A DNA stretch of 6,715 bases, from positions 65,820 to 72,534 of the forward strand of contig NZ_JIBO01000002.1 of NCBI RefSeq assembly GCF_000688655.1. The letters run 5' to 3'. Positions 1 to 6,715 of the stretch are shown here, in pieces. The notes beneath the pieces were generated by a model. That model did no database searches, was not told the DNA's origin, and was given only the letters and a program-made list of their open reading frames with translations. The DNA comes from Lonsdalea quercina subsp. quercina (lineage in GTDB: Bacteria > Pseudomonadota > Gammaproteobacteria > Enterobacterales > Enterobacteriaceae). Both the position numbers and the translations under genes were made by a program. Numbering within the stretch: position 1 is the first letter of the stretch; every line of letters begins with the position of its first letter.

Positions 1-14
1 GCGGGTTTTTTTTT
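1..14 (+). terminator. 3' edge of the thr operon attenuator (partial)
   Basis: The window opens with GCGGG followed by nine T residues, the form of the descending arm and U tract of an intrinsic terminator. It lies just upstream of thrA. In enterobacteria the thrL leader peptide gene ends in such an attenuator, which stops transcription when threonyl- and isoleucyl-tRNA are charged. The ascending arm and the thrL peptide itself would lie left of the window and are not seen, so the attenuator identity is inferred from position and from the GCGGG-T9 pattern, which also occurs in E. coli. Confidence 0.7.
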
Positions 15-15
15 A

Positions 16-39
16 TGGCAGGCGAAATCCTGCCTGCCA
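16..39. repeat. Perfect 8-bp inverted repeat in the thrA leader
   Basis: TGGCAGGC (16-23) and GCCTGCCA (32-39) are exact reverse complements around an 8-base loop. A second register is possible because CCTGCC also occurs at 29-34 and pairs with GGCAGG at 17-22. The hairpin begins two bases after the attenuator T run and no T run follows it, so it is not an obvious terminator. It would form at the 5' side of the mRNA segment that reads through into thrA. Its function is unknown. E. coli, as I recall it, has no such hairpin here. Confidence 0.6.
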
Positions 40-86
40 CAAGCGGCAATCAAGAATGCAGTGGGCGTTTTTGTTGACGGAAATTC

Positions 87-91
87 AGGAG
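87..91 (+). promoter_or_regulatory. Ribosome binding site of thrA
   Basis: AGGAG lies 11 bases before the ATG at 103, with a purine-rich spacer ending in an A run. The spacing is somewhat long but usable. It favours the ATG at 103 over the in-frame GTG at 61, which has no Shine-Dalgarno match close to it and would add 14 residues not found in the family. Confidence 0.7.
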
Positions 92-102
92 AACAGAAAA
101 AA

Positions 103-2562
103 ATGCGAGTGTTGAAATTTGGCGGGACTTCGGTGGCTAATGCGGAACGATTTATTCGCGTTGCCGACATTATTGAAAGTAATGCTCGGCAGGGACAGGT
201 TGCCACCGTCTTGTCCGCCCCGGCAAAAATTACCAACCATCTGGTTGCGATGATCGAAAAAACCGTTGCCGGACACGACACTGAGACGCATTTTACCGAA
301 GTACAGACGATTTTCTCTTCGCTGTTGTCCGGGTTGGAAAAAACGCAGCCGGGTTTCCCTTACGCACGTCTCAACACGTTGCTCGATCAGGAATTGGCGC
401 TGATCAAGCAGGTACTTCACGGAATCTCTCTGCTGGGCCAGTGTCCGGATAGCGTCAATGCCACCATGATTTGTCGCGGCGAAAAATTGTCCATCGCTAT
501 CATGGAAGGCATGTTCCAGGCGCGCGGCTACCAGGTTTCGGTCATTAATCCGGTCGAGAAACTGCTGGCGCAGGGGAATTATCTGGAGTCTACCGTCGAT
601 ATCGCCGAGTCGACCCGTCGCATCAATGAACAGGCGATCCCCAAGAACGACGTGATCCTGATGGCGGGTTTTACCGCCGGTAACGAGAAAGTCGAACTGG
701 TGGTGCTGGGCCGCAACGGTTCCGATTATTCAGCTGCGGTCCTCGCCGCCTGTTTGCGCGCAGAGTGTTGCGAAATCTGGACCGATGTCGACGGCGTCTA
801 TACCTGTGACCCTCGCCAGGTACCGGACGCGAGGTTACTGAAGTCCATGTCGTATCAGGAAGCCATGGAACTCTCCTACTTCGGCGCCAAAGTTCTCCAC
901 CCTCGCACCATCGCTCCCATCGCCCAGTTCCAGATACCTTGCCTCATCAAAAACACTGAAAATCCCAAGGCTCCCGGCACGTTGATCGGGCTAGACAGTT
1001 CCGACAAACAATATCCGGTGAAGGGCATCACCAACCTCAGCAATATGGCGATGATCAACGTCTCCGGCCCGGGGATGAAAGGCATGGTCGGCATGGCGGC
1101 GCGTGTATTCGCCGCCATGTCCCGTTCAGGGATTTCCGTCGTGCTGATTACGCAATCTTCTTCTGAGTACAGCATTAGCTTCTGCGTTTCGCAGAATGAA
1201 CTGCGCCACGCATGCAAAACGCTGGAAAATGAATTCTATCTGGAGCTGAAAGAGGGCGTGCTCGACCCGCTCGACGTGATCCAGCGTCTGGCTATCATCT
1301 CCGTGGTCGGCGATGGCATGCGCACGCTGCGCGGCCTGTCGGCGCGTCTGTTCACCGCGCTGGCCAGCGCGAACATCAACATCGTTGCGATTGCCCAGGG
1401 GTCTTCCGAGCGCTCCATCTCCGCCGTAGTCAACAATGACGTCGCCACCATCGGCGTGCGCGTTGCCCATCAGATGTTGTTCAACACCGAGCAGGTGATT
1501 GATGTCTTCGTGATTGGCGTCGGCGGCGTCGGCGGGGCTCTTTTAGAACAGATTCATCGCCAACAGCCTTGGCTCAAACAGAAACACATCGACCTGCGCG
1601 TATGCGGCATCGCCAACTCGAAAGCACTGTTGACGAATATCAACGGCATCTCGATGGACCATTGGCGCGACGATCTGGCGAAAGCCCGCGAGCCGTTCAA
1701 TCTGGAAACGCTGAGCCGCCTGGTGAAAGAGTATCACCTGCTGAATCCTGTCATTGTGGACTGCACCTCCAATCAGGCCGTGGCCGATCAGTATGTGGAC
1801 TTCCTCAAAGACGGTTTCCACGTCGTCACGCCTAACAAGAAAGCCAACACCGGCAGCTTGAGCTATTACCATCAGCTGCGCGATGCGGCGGCTGCGTCTC
1901 GCCGCAAGTTCCTGTACGACACCAACGTGGGCGCCGGTCTTCCCGTCATTGAAAACATGCAGAACTTGCTCAACGCGGGCGACGAACTGGTCCAGTTCAA
2001 CGGGATCCTTTCGGGGTCGCTATCCTTCATCTTCGGCAAGTTGGATGAAGGTATGACGCTGTCGCAGGCCACGCTGCTGGCGAAAGAAAAAGGGTATACC
2101 GAGCCGGACCCGCGTGACGATCTTTCCGGTATGGACGTTGCGCGCAAGTTATTGATTCTAGCGCGCGAAGCGGGGTACGAACTGGAGCTGGACGATATTC
2201 TGGTCGAATCCGTATTGCCGGACAGTTTTGATGCGTCTGGCGATGTCGCGACCTTTATGGCTCGCTTGCCGGAACTGGACGGCGAGTTCGAACGCCGAGT
2301 ACTGAAGGCGCGCGATGAAGGGAAAGTGCTACGTTATATCGGTATGATTGAAGACGGGAAATGCAAAGTCGCCATCAGCGCGGTGGGCGGTAATGACCCG
2401 CTGTTCAAGGTGAAGGACGGTGAAAACGCCCTGGCCTTCTACAGCCGCTACTATCAACCTCTGCCGCTGGTGCTGCGCGGCTACGGAGCAGGAAATGACG
2501 TGACGGCGGCGGGCGTATTCGCCGACCTGTTACGTACCTTGTCATGGAAGGTGGGAGTCTAA
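103..2562 (+). CDS. thrA: Bifunctional aspartokinase I / homoserine dehydrogenase I
   Basis: A cytoplasmic bifunctional enzyme: the N-terminal part phosphorylates aspartate, and the C-terminal part reduces aspartate semialdehyde to homoserine with NADPH. The start is the ATG at 103, giving 819 residues that begin [13 protein letters not shown] exactly like E. coli ThrA (820). The aspartokinase domain spans about 1-290, with KFGGTS at 5-10 and [10 protein letters not shown] at 203-212. Two ACT-type regulatory segments lie at about 315-460. Ser345 and Gly433, sites where feedback-resistant E. coli mutants are known, are both present. The dehydrogenase domain runs from about 465, with the dinucleotide loop GVGGVGGAL at 472-480 and the family signature at 660-682, including Asp678 and Lys682, the likely catalytic pair. 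The odd point is Val197 in NEKVELVV where E. coli has Gly. It is first in the thr operon, 2 bases before thrB. Threonine attenuation upstream and allosteric inhibition by threonine are expected from the family. Confidence 0.98.
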   Translation: MRVLKFGGTSVANAERFIRVADIIESNARQGQVATVLSAPAKITNHLVAMIEKTVAGHDTETHFTEVQTIFSSLLSGLEKTQPGFPYARLNTLLDQELALIKQVLHGISLLGQCPDSVNATMICRGEKLSIAIMEGMFQARGYQVSVINPVEKLLAQGNYLESTVDIAESTRRINEQAIPKNDVILMAGFTAGNEKVELVVLGRNGSDYSAAVLAACLRAECCEIWTDVDGVYTCDPRQVPDARLLKSMSYQEAMELSYFGAKVLHPRTIAPIAQFQIPCLIKNTENPKAPGTLIGLDSSDKQYPVKGITNLSNMAMINVSGPGMKGMVGMAARVFAAMSRSGISVVLITQSSSEYSISFCVSQNELRHACKTLENEFYLELKEGVLDPLDVIQRLAIISVVGDGMRTLRGLSARLFTALASANINIVAIAQGSSERSISAVVNNDVATIGVRVAHQMLFNTEQVIDVFVIGVGGVGGALLEQIHRQQPWLKQKHIDLRVCGIANSKALLTNINGISMDHWRDDLAKAREPFNLETLSRLVKEYHLLNPVIVDCTSNQAVADQYVDFLKDGFHVVTPNKKANTGSLSYYHQLRDAAAASRRKFLYDTNVGAGLPVIENMQNLLNAGDELVQFNGILSGSLSFIFGKLDEGMTLSQATLLAKEKGYTEPDPRDDLSGMDVARKLLILAREAGYELELDDILVESVLPDSFDASGDVATFMARLPELDGEFERRVLKARDEGKVLRYIGMIEDGKCKVAISAVGGNDPLFKVKDGENALAFYSRYYQPLPLVLRGYGAGNDVTAAGVFADLLRTLSWKVGV

Positions 2563-2564
2563 TC

Positions 2565-3494
2565 ATGGTCAAAATTTATGCGCCGGCCTCCATCGGGAAT
2601 GTGAGCGTTGGGTTTGATGTGTTGGGCGCCGCTGTTTCGCCGCTAGACGGCTCTTTGCTGGGAGACTGCGTCTCCGTCAGCGCGGCTGATGCGTTCAGCC
2701 TGAAGAATGAAGGGCGCTTCGTCAGCAAACTGCCGACAGAGGCTCGCGAAAACATCGTTTATCAGTGCTGGGAGCGTTTCTGTCAGGAAATTGGCGAAAC
2801 GGTGCCGGTCGCGATGACGTTGGAAAAAAATATGCCGATCGGCTCCGGTCTGGGTTCAAGCGCCTGTTCCGTGGTCGCCGGGCTGATGGCGATGAATGAG
2901 TTTTGCGGTAAACCGCTGGATGACCATTGCCTGCTGACGCTGATGGGCGAGCTGGAAGGCCGCATTTCGGGCAGCGTCCATTACGACAACGTCGCGCCGT
3001 GTTTTCTGGGCGGCATTCAACTGATGGTGGAAGAGTGCGGGATTGTCAGTCAACCGGTACCGGGATTTGACGACTGGTTGTGGGTGATGGCTTACCCTGG
3101 CATTAAAGTATCGACCGCCGAAGCGCGGGCAATTCTGCCGGATAGCTACAGCCGTCAGGACTGTATTCGCCATGGTCGCTATCTGGCGGGCTTTATTCAC
3201 GCGTGTCACACCGGCCAGGCTGAACTGGCGGCAACGCTGATACACGATGTGATTGCGGAACCTTACCGCACCCAGCTGCTGCCCGGTTTCGCCGCGGCAC
3301 GGCAGGCGGCGCAGGACATCGGCGCGCTCGCGACCGGGATTTCCGGTTCCGGTCCGACGCTCTTTTCCATCTGCAACGACAGGGCGGTAGCGCAGCGTCT
3401 GGCGGACTGGCTGCGGGTAAACTATCTGCAAAATGACGAAGGTTTTGTTCATATTTGCCGTCTGGATACGTCCGGCGCGCGACAATTGGGATAA
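2565..3494 (+). CDS. thrB: Homoserine kinase
   Basis: Cytoplasmic GHMP-family kinase that phosphorylates homoserine to O-phosphohomoserine with ATP, the step between ThrA and ThrC. The start is the ATG at 2565, giving 309 residues (E. coli 310) that begin [19 protein letters not shown] Shine-Dalgarno GGGAG at 2553-2557 is spaced 7 bases from it. An in-frame ATG at 2544 lies inside thrA and would add seven residues unlike the family. The GHMP ATP-binding loop [12 protein letters not shown] is at 91-102, HYDNVAP at 139-145, and the C-terminal glycine motif [10 protein letters not shown] at 260-269. The gene starts 2 bases after the thrA stop and its ribosome binding site lies inside thrA, so translation is probably coupled. 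No key motif is missing. Confidence 0.98.
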   Translation: MVKIYAPASIGNVSVGFDVLGAAVSPLDGSLLGDCVSVSAADAFSLKNEGRFVSKLPTEARENIVYQCWERFCQEIGETVPVAMTLEKNMPIGSGLGSSACSVVAGLMAMNEFCGKPLDDHCLLTLMGELEGRISGSVHYDNVAPCFLGGIQLMVEECGIVSQPVPGFDDWLWVMAYPGIKVSTAEARAILPDSYSRQDCIRHGRYLAGFIHACHTGQAELAATLIHDVIAEPYRTQLLPGFAAARQAAQDIGALATGISGSGPTLFSICNDRAVAQRLADWLRVNYLQNDEGFVHICRLDTSGARQLG

Positions 3495-3497
3495 CGC

Positions 3498-4787
3498 ATG
3501 AAACTGTACAATCTGAAAGATCATAACGAACAGGTCAATTTTGCTCAGGCGATACGACAAGGCTTAGGAAGCCAGCAAGGTCTGTTTTTCCCGCTGGATC
3601 TGCCGGAGTTTGATCTGACGGCGATCGATGAGCTGCTGGAGCAGGACTTCGTGACCCGCAGCAGCCGTATTTTGTCGGCCTTCATCGGCGACGAGCTGCC
3701 GCCTGAAACGGTTTACCAGCGGGTCAAGGCGGCGTTCGCTTTTCCTGCGCCGGTGGTGCCGGTCAGCGAAGATATCGCGGCGCTGGAATTGTTCCACGGT
3801 CCGACGCTGGCCTTTAAGGACTTCGGCGGCCGCTTCATGGCGCAGATGCTGGCGGAAGTCGCCGGCGATCAGCAGATCACCATTCTGACCGCGACTTCCG
3901 GGGATACCGGCGCCGCGGTGGCGCATGCCTTCTACGGTTTGGAAAACGTGCGCGTCGTTATCTTGTATCCGCGCGGTAAGATCAGCCCGCTGCAGGAAAA
4001 ACTGTTCTGTACGCTGGGCGGCAACATCCATACCGTTGCCATCGACAGTGACTTCGACGCCTGTCAGGCGTTGGTGAAACAGGCGTTCGACGATCAGGAA
4101 CTGAAGGACACGATCGGTCTGAACTCGGCTAACTCCATCAACATCAGCCGCCTGTTGGCGCAGATTTGCTACTACTTCGAAGCCGTCGCGCAGCTGCCTC
4201 AGGAAGCGCGCAATCAGCTGGTGGTCTCTGTCCCGAGTGGAAACTTCGGCGATCTGACCGCCGGCCTGCTCGCCAAGTCTCTGGGCCTGCCGGTAAAACG
4301 TTTCATCGCCGCGACCAATGCGAACGACACCGTGCCCCGTTTCCTGCAGAACGGAACATGGCAGCCTAAACAGACGGTTGCCACGTTGTCGAATGCGATG
4401 GACGTCAGCCAGCCGAACAACTGGCCGCGCGTGGAAGAGCTATATCGCCGTAAAAACTGGCAGTTGAATACGCTGGGTTTCGGTGCGGTCAGCGACGACA
4501 CCACCAAGGAGACGATGCACGAGCTGGAAGCGCTGGGCTACACCTCTGAGCCTCATGCGGCCATTGCCTATCGTTTGCTGCGCGATCAACTACAGCCTGG
4601 AGAGTTCGGTTTGTTCCTGGGAACGGCGCATCCGGCGAAGTTCAAAGAGAGCGTGGAAGAGATTCTGGGCAAAACTCTGGAACTGCCCGCCGCGCTGGCT
4701 GAGCGCGCCGATCTGGAACTGCTGTCCCACAACTTTGGTCCTGACTTTGCTCCGTTGCGTAAGTTCCTGATGGAACTGCCGCGTTAA
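3498..4787 (+). CDS. thrC: Threonine synthase
   Basis: Pyridoxal-phosphate enzyme of the cytoplasm that converts O-phosphohomoserine and water to threonine and phosphate, the last step of the pathway. It has 429 residues (E. coli 428) and starts MKLYNLKDHNEQVNFAQA. The cofactor lysine is Lys107 in HGPTLAFKDFGG. Other fold-type II motifs are TSGDTGAA at 133-140, the phosphate-binding glycine loop SGNFGDLTAG at 247-256, SEPHAA at 350-355 and GTAHPAKFKE at 375-384. The ATG lies 3 bases after the thrB stop with only a weak GGGAT upstream, so it probably depends on ribosomes finishing thrB. It is the last gene of the operon, and the next gene, galK, converges on it. The chain is intact along its length; the C terminus differs from E. 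coli, which is normal variation. Confidence 0.98.
   Translation: MKLYNLKDHNEQVNFAQAIRQGLGSQQGLFFPLDLPEFDLTAIDELLEQDFVTRSSRILSAFIGDELPPETVYQRVKAAFAFPAPVVPVSEDIAALELFHGPTLAFKDFGGRFMAQMLAEVAGDQQITILTATSGDTGAAVAHAFYGLENVRVVILYPRGKISPLQEKLFCTLGGNIHTVAIDSDFDACQALVKQAFDDQELKDTIGLNSANSINISRLLAQICYYFEAVAQLPQEARNQLVVSVPSGNFGDLTAGLLAKSLGLPVKRFIAATNANDTVPRFLQNGTWQPKQTVATLSNAMDVSQPNNWPRVEELYRRKNWQLNTLGFGAVSDDTTKETMHELEALGYTSEPHAAIAYRLLRDQLQPGEFGLFLGTAHPAKFKESVEEILGKTLELPAALAERADLELLSHNFGPDFAPLRKFLMELPR
4217..4224 (+). other. Chi-like octamer GCTGGTGG inside thrC
   Basis: An exact copy of the E. coli Chi octamer lies on the + strand, within the thrC codons for QLVV. In E. coli and close relatives this sequence alters RecBCD activity and promotes recombination. 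Whether this organism uses the same octamer is an assumption. Such octamers are frequent in enterobacterial coding DNA, so this is a sequence match with no special local meaning. Confidence 0.4.
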
Positions 4788-4793
4788 AGCACA

Positions 4794-4838
4794 TCGCAAC
4801 CCATCGTGAGGCGATCCTTCTCCTTACGAGGGTTGCGA
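4794..4838. terminator. Long hairpin between converging thrC and galK, possible bidirectional transcript end
   Basis: TCGCAACCC (4794-4802) pairs perfectly with GGGTTGCGA (4830-4838). After one bulged A, TCGT (4804-4807) pairs with ACGA (4826-4829), then GAGG (4808-4811) with CCTT (4822-4825) through one G-U pair. That gives about 17 pairs closing a 10-base loop. The hairpin begins 7 bases after the thrC stop and ends 22 bases beyond the galK stop. Neither direction has a proper T run: AAGTCC follows on the + strand and TGTGCTTTAAC on the - strand. It may be an inefficient bidirectional terminator or a 3'-end structure that blocks exonucleases after Rho termination. Confidence 0.55.
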
Positions 4839-4841
4839 AAG

Positions 4842-4887
4842 TCCGGCGGCATTGCAGGCATCAGGCCAGCAGGCCCGCGCCGCCGGA
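4842..4887. repeat. 9-bp GC-rich inverted repeat across the galK stop codon
   Basis: TCCGGCGGC (4842-4850) is the exact reverse complement of GCCGCCGGA (4879-4887). The right arm lies in the last codons of galK and the galK stop falls in the loop. A small inner stem, GGCC at 4864-4867 with GGCC at 4872-4875, can form inside it. In the galK direction the stem is followed by CTTTCG, a very short T stretch, so it could be a weak terminator for the gal transcript. It lies directly next to the hairpin at 4794-4838. Confidence 0.4.
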
Positions 4888-6027
4888 TGGCTGACTGATA
4901 TACAGCGTGGGTTGCAGGCCGGTCAGGCGCGGGTACTCCCGCTCAATCACTAAGCTGATATCGCGCGTCATTTCTGAAGGCACCAGCGCGACGACACAAC
5001 CCCCGAAGCCTCCTCCCGTCATCCTTGCGCCGCCCGTATCGCCGACCTCGTCCTGAATCAGTTTCGCCAACGTATCCACGGGCGGGACCGTGATGTCAAA
5101 ATCATCGCGCATGGAAAGATGCGATTGTCTCATCAGCGTAGACAGTCTCGGCATGTCGCCTGCGGTCAGCGCCTCGGCGGCGGACAGCGTGCGGGCGTTT
5201 TCCGTGATGACGTGACGAGCGCGGCGCATGGCAAGATCGTCCAGCCCCGTTTTTTCCTGCTCGAACCGATCGAGAGAAACATCCCGCAGCGCGGCGACGC
5301 CGAAGTGACGCGCGGCCGCTTCGCACTGCTGCCTGCGCAGGTTGTACTCGCTGTCCACCAGACCACGATGGACGTTGGAGTGCACAATCATGACGGCGAT
5401 CCCGGCGGGCATTTTCACCAGCGAGTGATCCAGCGAACGACAGTCGATCAGCAGGGCATGACCGGCGCGTCCCTGAGCCGAAATATACTGGTCCATAATG
5501 CCGCAGCTACAGCCGACGAACGCGTTCTCCGCCTGTTGCCCATTAAGCGCAAGCTCAAGCTGGCTGAGCGACAGTCCGTTCAACGCCTTAAAGGTCTGAC
5601 CGATGGCGACTTCCAGCGACGCCGAGGAGCTTAATCCTGCGCCGGTGGGGACGTTGCCGACGATCGCCATATCCAACCCGGTCAGGTTGACGCCGCGCAT
5701 CAACAGATATTTCACCGTCCCACGGACGTAGTTAGCCCAACCAAAGGTAGGATGCGGCACGATATCCTGAGCCAGTTCGAACTCATCCTGTTGTTGATCG
5801 TAATTGATGGCGACGACCCGGATACGGCTATCATAGCGTGGGCGGGCGGCGATCACGGTTTGATAATCAATCGCGCAGGGCAGGACAAAGCCCTCGTTAT
5901 AGTCGGTGTGTTCGCCGATTAAATTGACGCGCCCCGGCGCCTGGACGAAGGCGGCCGGCGCAAACCCGAAGGTCTGCTGGAAAACCGCGTCTGCGGTCGT
6001 TTTCAAGTGGGTGATGTGGGTTGTCAT
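4861..6027 (-). CDS. galK: Galactokinase
   Basis: Cytoplasmic GHMP-family kinase that phosphorylates galactose at C1 with ATP, the first committed Leloir step. It has 388 residues (E. coli 382). The galactokinase signature [13 protein letters not shown] spans 32-44, with Arg33 equivalent to the catalytic Arg28 of E. coli. The ATP-binding loop [14 protein letters not shown] is at 126-139. The catalytic aspartate is Asp179 in CGIMDQ, and the third motif [12 protein letters not shown] is at 333-344. The ATG at 6027 lies 9 bases after the galT stop. A Shine-Dalgarno GAGG overlaps that stop codon and sits 7 bases from the ATG, so translation is probably coupled to galT. In E. coli galM follows galK; here the next gene is thrC on the opposite strand, so galM is not in this position. 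The C terminus GGAGLLA differs from and slightly extends the E. coli end. Confidence 0.98.
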   Translation of the reverse strand: MTTHITHLKTTADAVFQQTFGFAPAAFVQAPGRVNLIGEHTDYNEGFVLPCAIDYQTVIAARPRYDSRIRVVAINYDQQQDEFELAQDIVPHPTFGWANYVRGTVKYLLMRGVNLTGLDMAIVGNVPTGAGLSSSASLEVAIGQTFKALNGLSLSQLELALNGQQAENAFVGCSCGIMDQYISAQGRAGHALLIDCRSLDHSLVKMPAGIAVMIVHSNVHRGLVDSEYNLRRQQCEAAARHFGVAALRDVSLDRFEQEKTGLDDLAMRRARHVITENARTLSAAEALTAGDMPRLSTLMRQSHLSMRDDFDITVPPVDTLAKLIQDEVGDTGGARMTGGGFGGCVVALVPSEMTRDISLVIEREYPRLTGLQPTLYISQPSGGAGLLA

Positions 6028-6036
6028 CAGTCGGCC

Positions 6037-6715
<679 letters not shown>

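Noticed and set aside
15..77. 20-codon reading frame from the ATG at 15
   Set aside because: It has no ribosome binding site, directly follows the attenuator T run, overlaps the hairpin, and lacks the threonine/isoleucine runs expected of a thr leader peptide.
61..102. In-frame GTG at 61 as the thrA start, adding 14 residues
   Set aside because: It has no Shine-Dalgarno sequence close by, the added residues are unlike the family, and the ATG at 103 begins exactly as E. coli ThrA does with AGGAG upstream.
74..102. TTGACG at 74-79 as a -35 element of an internal thrA promoter
   Set aside because: At the expected spacing there is only an A run and no TATAAT-like -10 element.
56..115. 19-codon reading frame from the ATG at 56 overlapping the thrA start
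   Set aside because: The upstream context is only weakly purine-rich, and the encoded peptide shows no recognisable pattern. Coupling to thrA is possible but nothing supports it.
2544..2564. Earlier in-frame ATG for thrB at 2544
   Set aside because: The seven extra residues are not family-like, and the ribosome binding site GGGAG lies downstream of this ATG, correctly placed for 2565.
2823..2831. Run of seven A in thrB as a slippery frameshift site
   Set aside because: The zero frame codes for normal ThrB residues on both sides, and no downstream stimulator or useful alternative frame is apparent.
2856..3560. 234-codon open frame antisense to thrB
   Set aside because: It mirrors the thrB reading frame, has an arginine/glutamine-rich shadow composition, no known motifs and no start signals.
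5119..5634. 171-codon open frame antisense to galK
   Set aside because: It lies opposite the well-conserved galK, is rich in Arg/Gln/His as expected of a shadow frame, and shows no domain pattern.
2565..6027. ThrB and GalK both belonging to the GHMP kinase family, suggesting a local duplication
   Set aside because: The two are ancient, functionally distinct families on opposite strands in separate operons, and each matches its own family in length and motifs, so their closeness is coincidental.

Overview
This is core-metabolism DNA from a gamma-proteobacterium of the order Enterobacterales. All five genes match the enterobacterial families closely. ThrA, ThrB and ThrC follow the E. coli protein order and length (819, 309 and 429 residues here). 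The gene spacing is very tight, and the first bases look like the tail of the classical thr attenuator. The sequence is clearly not E. coli itself: thrC is followed by a convergent galT-galK pair. A soft-rot/Brenneria-Dickeya-Pectobacterium type or another non-E. coli enterobacterium is a reasonable guess, but the window does not settle the genus.

Layout. Bases 1-102 hold the 3' edge of the thr attenuator (GC-rich arm plus a run of nine T), a perfect 8-bp inverted repeat, and the thrA ribosome binding site. thrA (103-2562), thrB (2565-3494) and thrC (3498-4787) lie on the + strand, separated by 2 and 3 bases, as one operon. Bases 4788-4860 are the junction between two converging operons and hold a long hairpin; a second inverted repeat overlaps the end of galK. 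galK (4861-6027) and the 3' two thirds of galT (6037 to the window edge) lie on the - strand, 9 bases apart, as an operon whose promoter and 5' genes are outside the window.

Function. ThrA carries out aspartate phosphorylation and the reduction of aspartate semialdehyde to homoserine. ThrB phosphorylates homoserine and ThrC converts the phosphate to threonine, so the + strand operon supplies three enzymes (four activities) of the threonine branch. GalK and GalT are the first two Leloir-pathway steps: galactose to galactose-1-phosphate, then uridylyl exchange with UDP-glucose.

I found no mobile element, CRISPR array, RNA gene, defence gene or unrecognised gene. The points worth a second look are modest: a glycine-to-valine change at a conserved position in the ThrA aspartokinase domain, an unusually long hairpin-bearing leader between attenuator and thrA, and a pair of strong hairpins without U tracts between the converging operons. 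I see no evidence of an undescribed system here.
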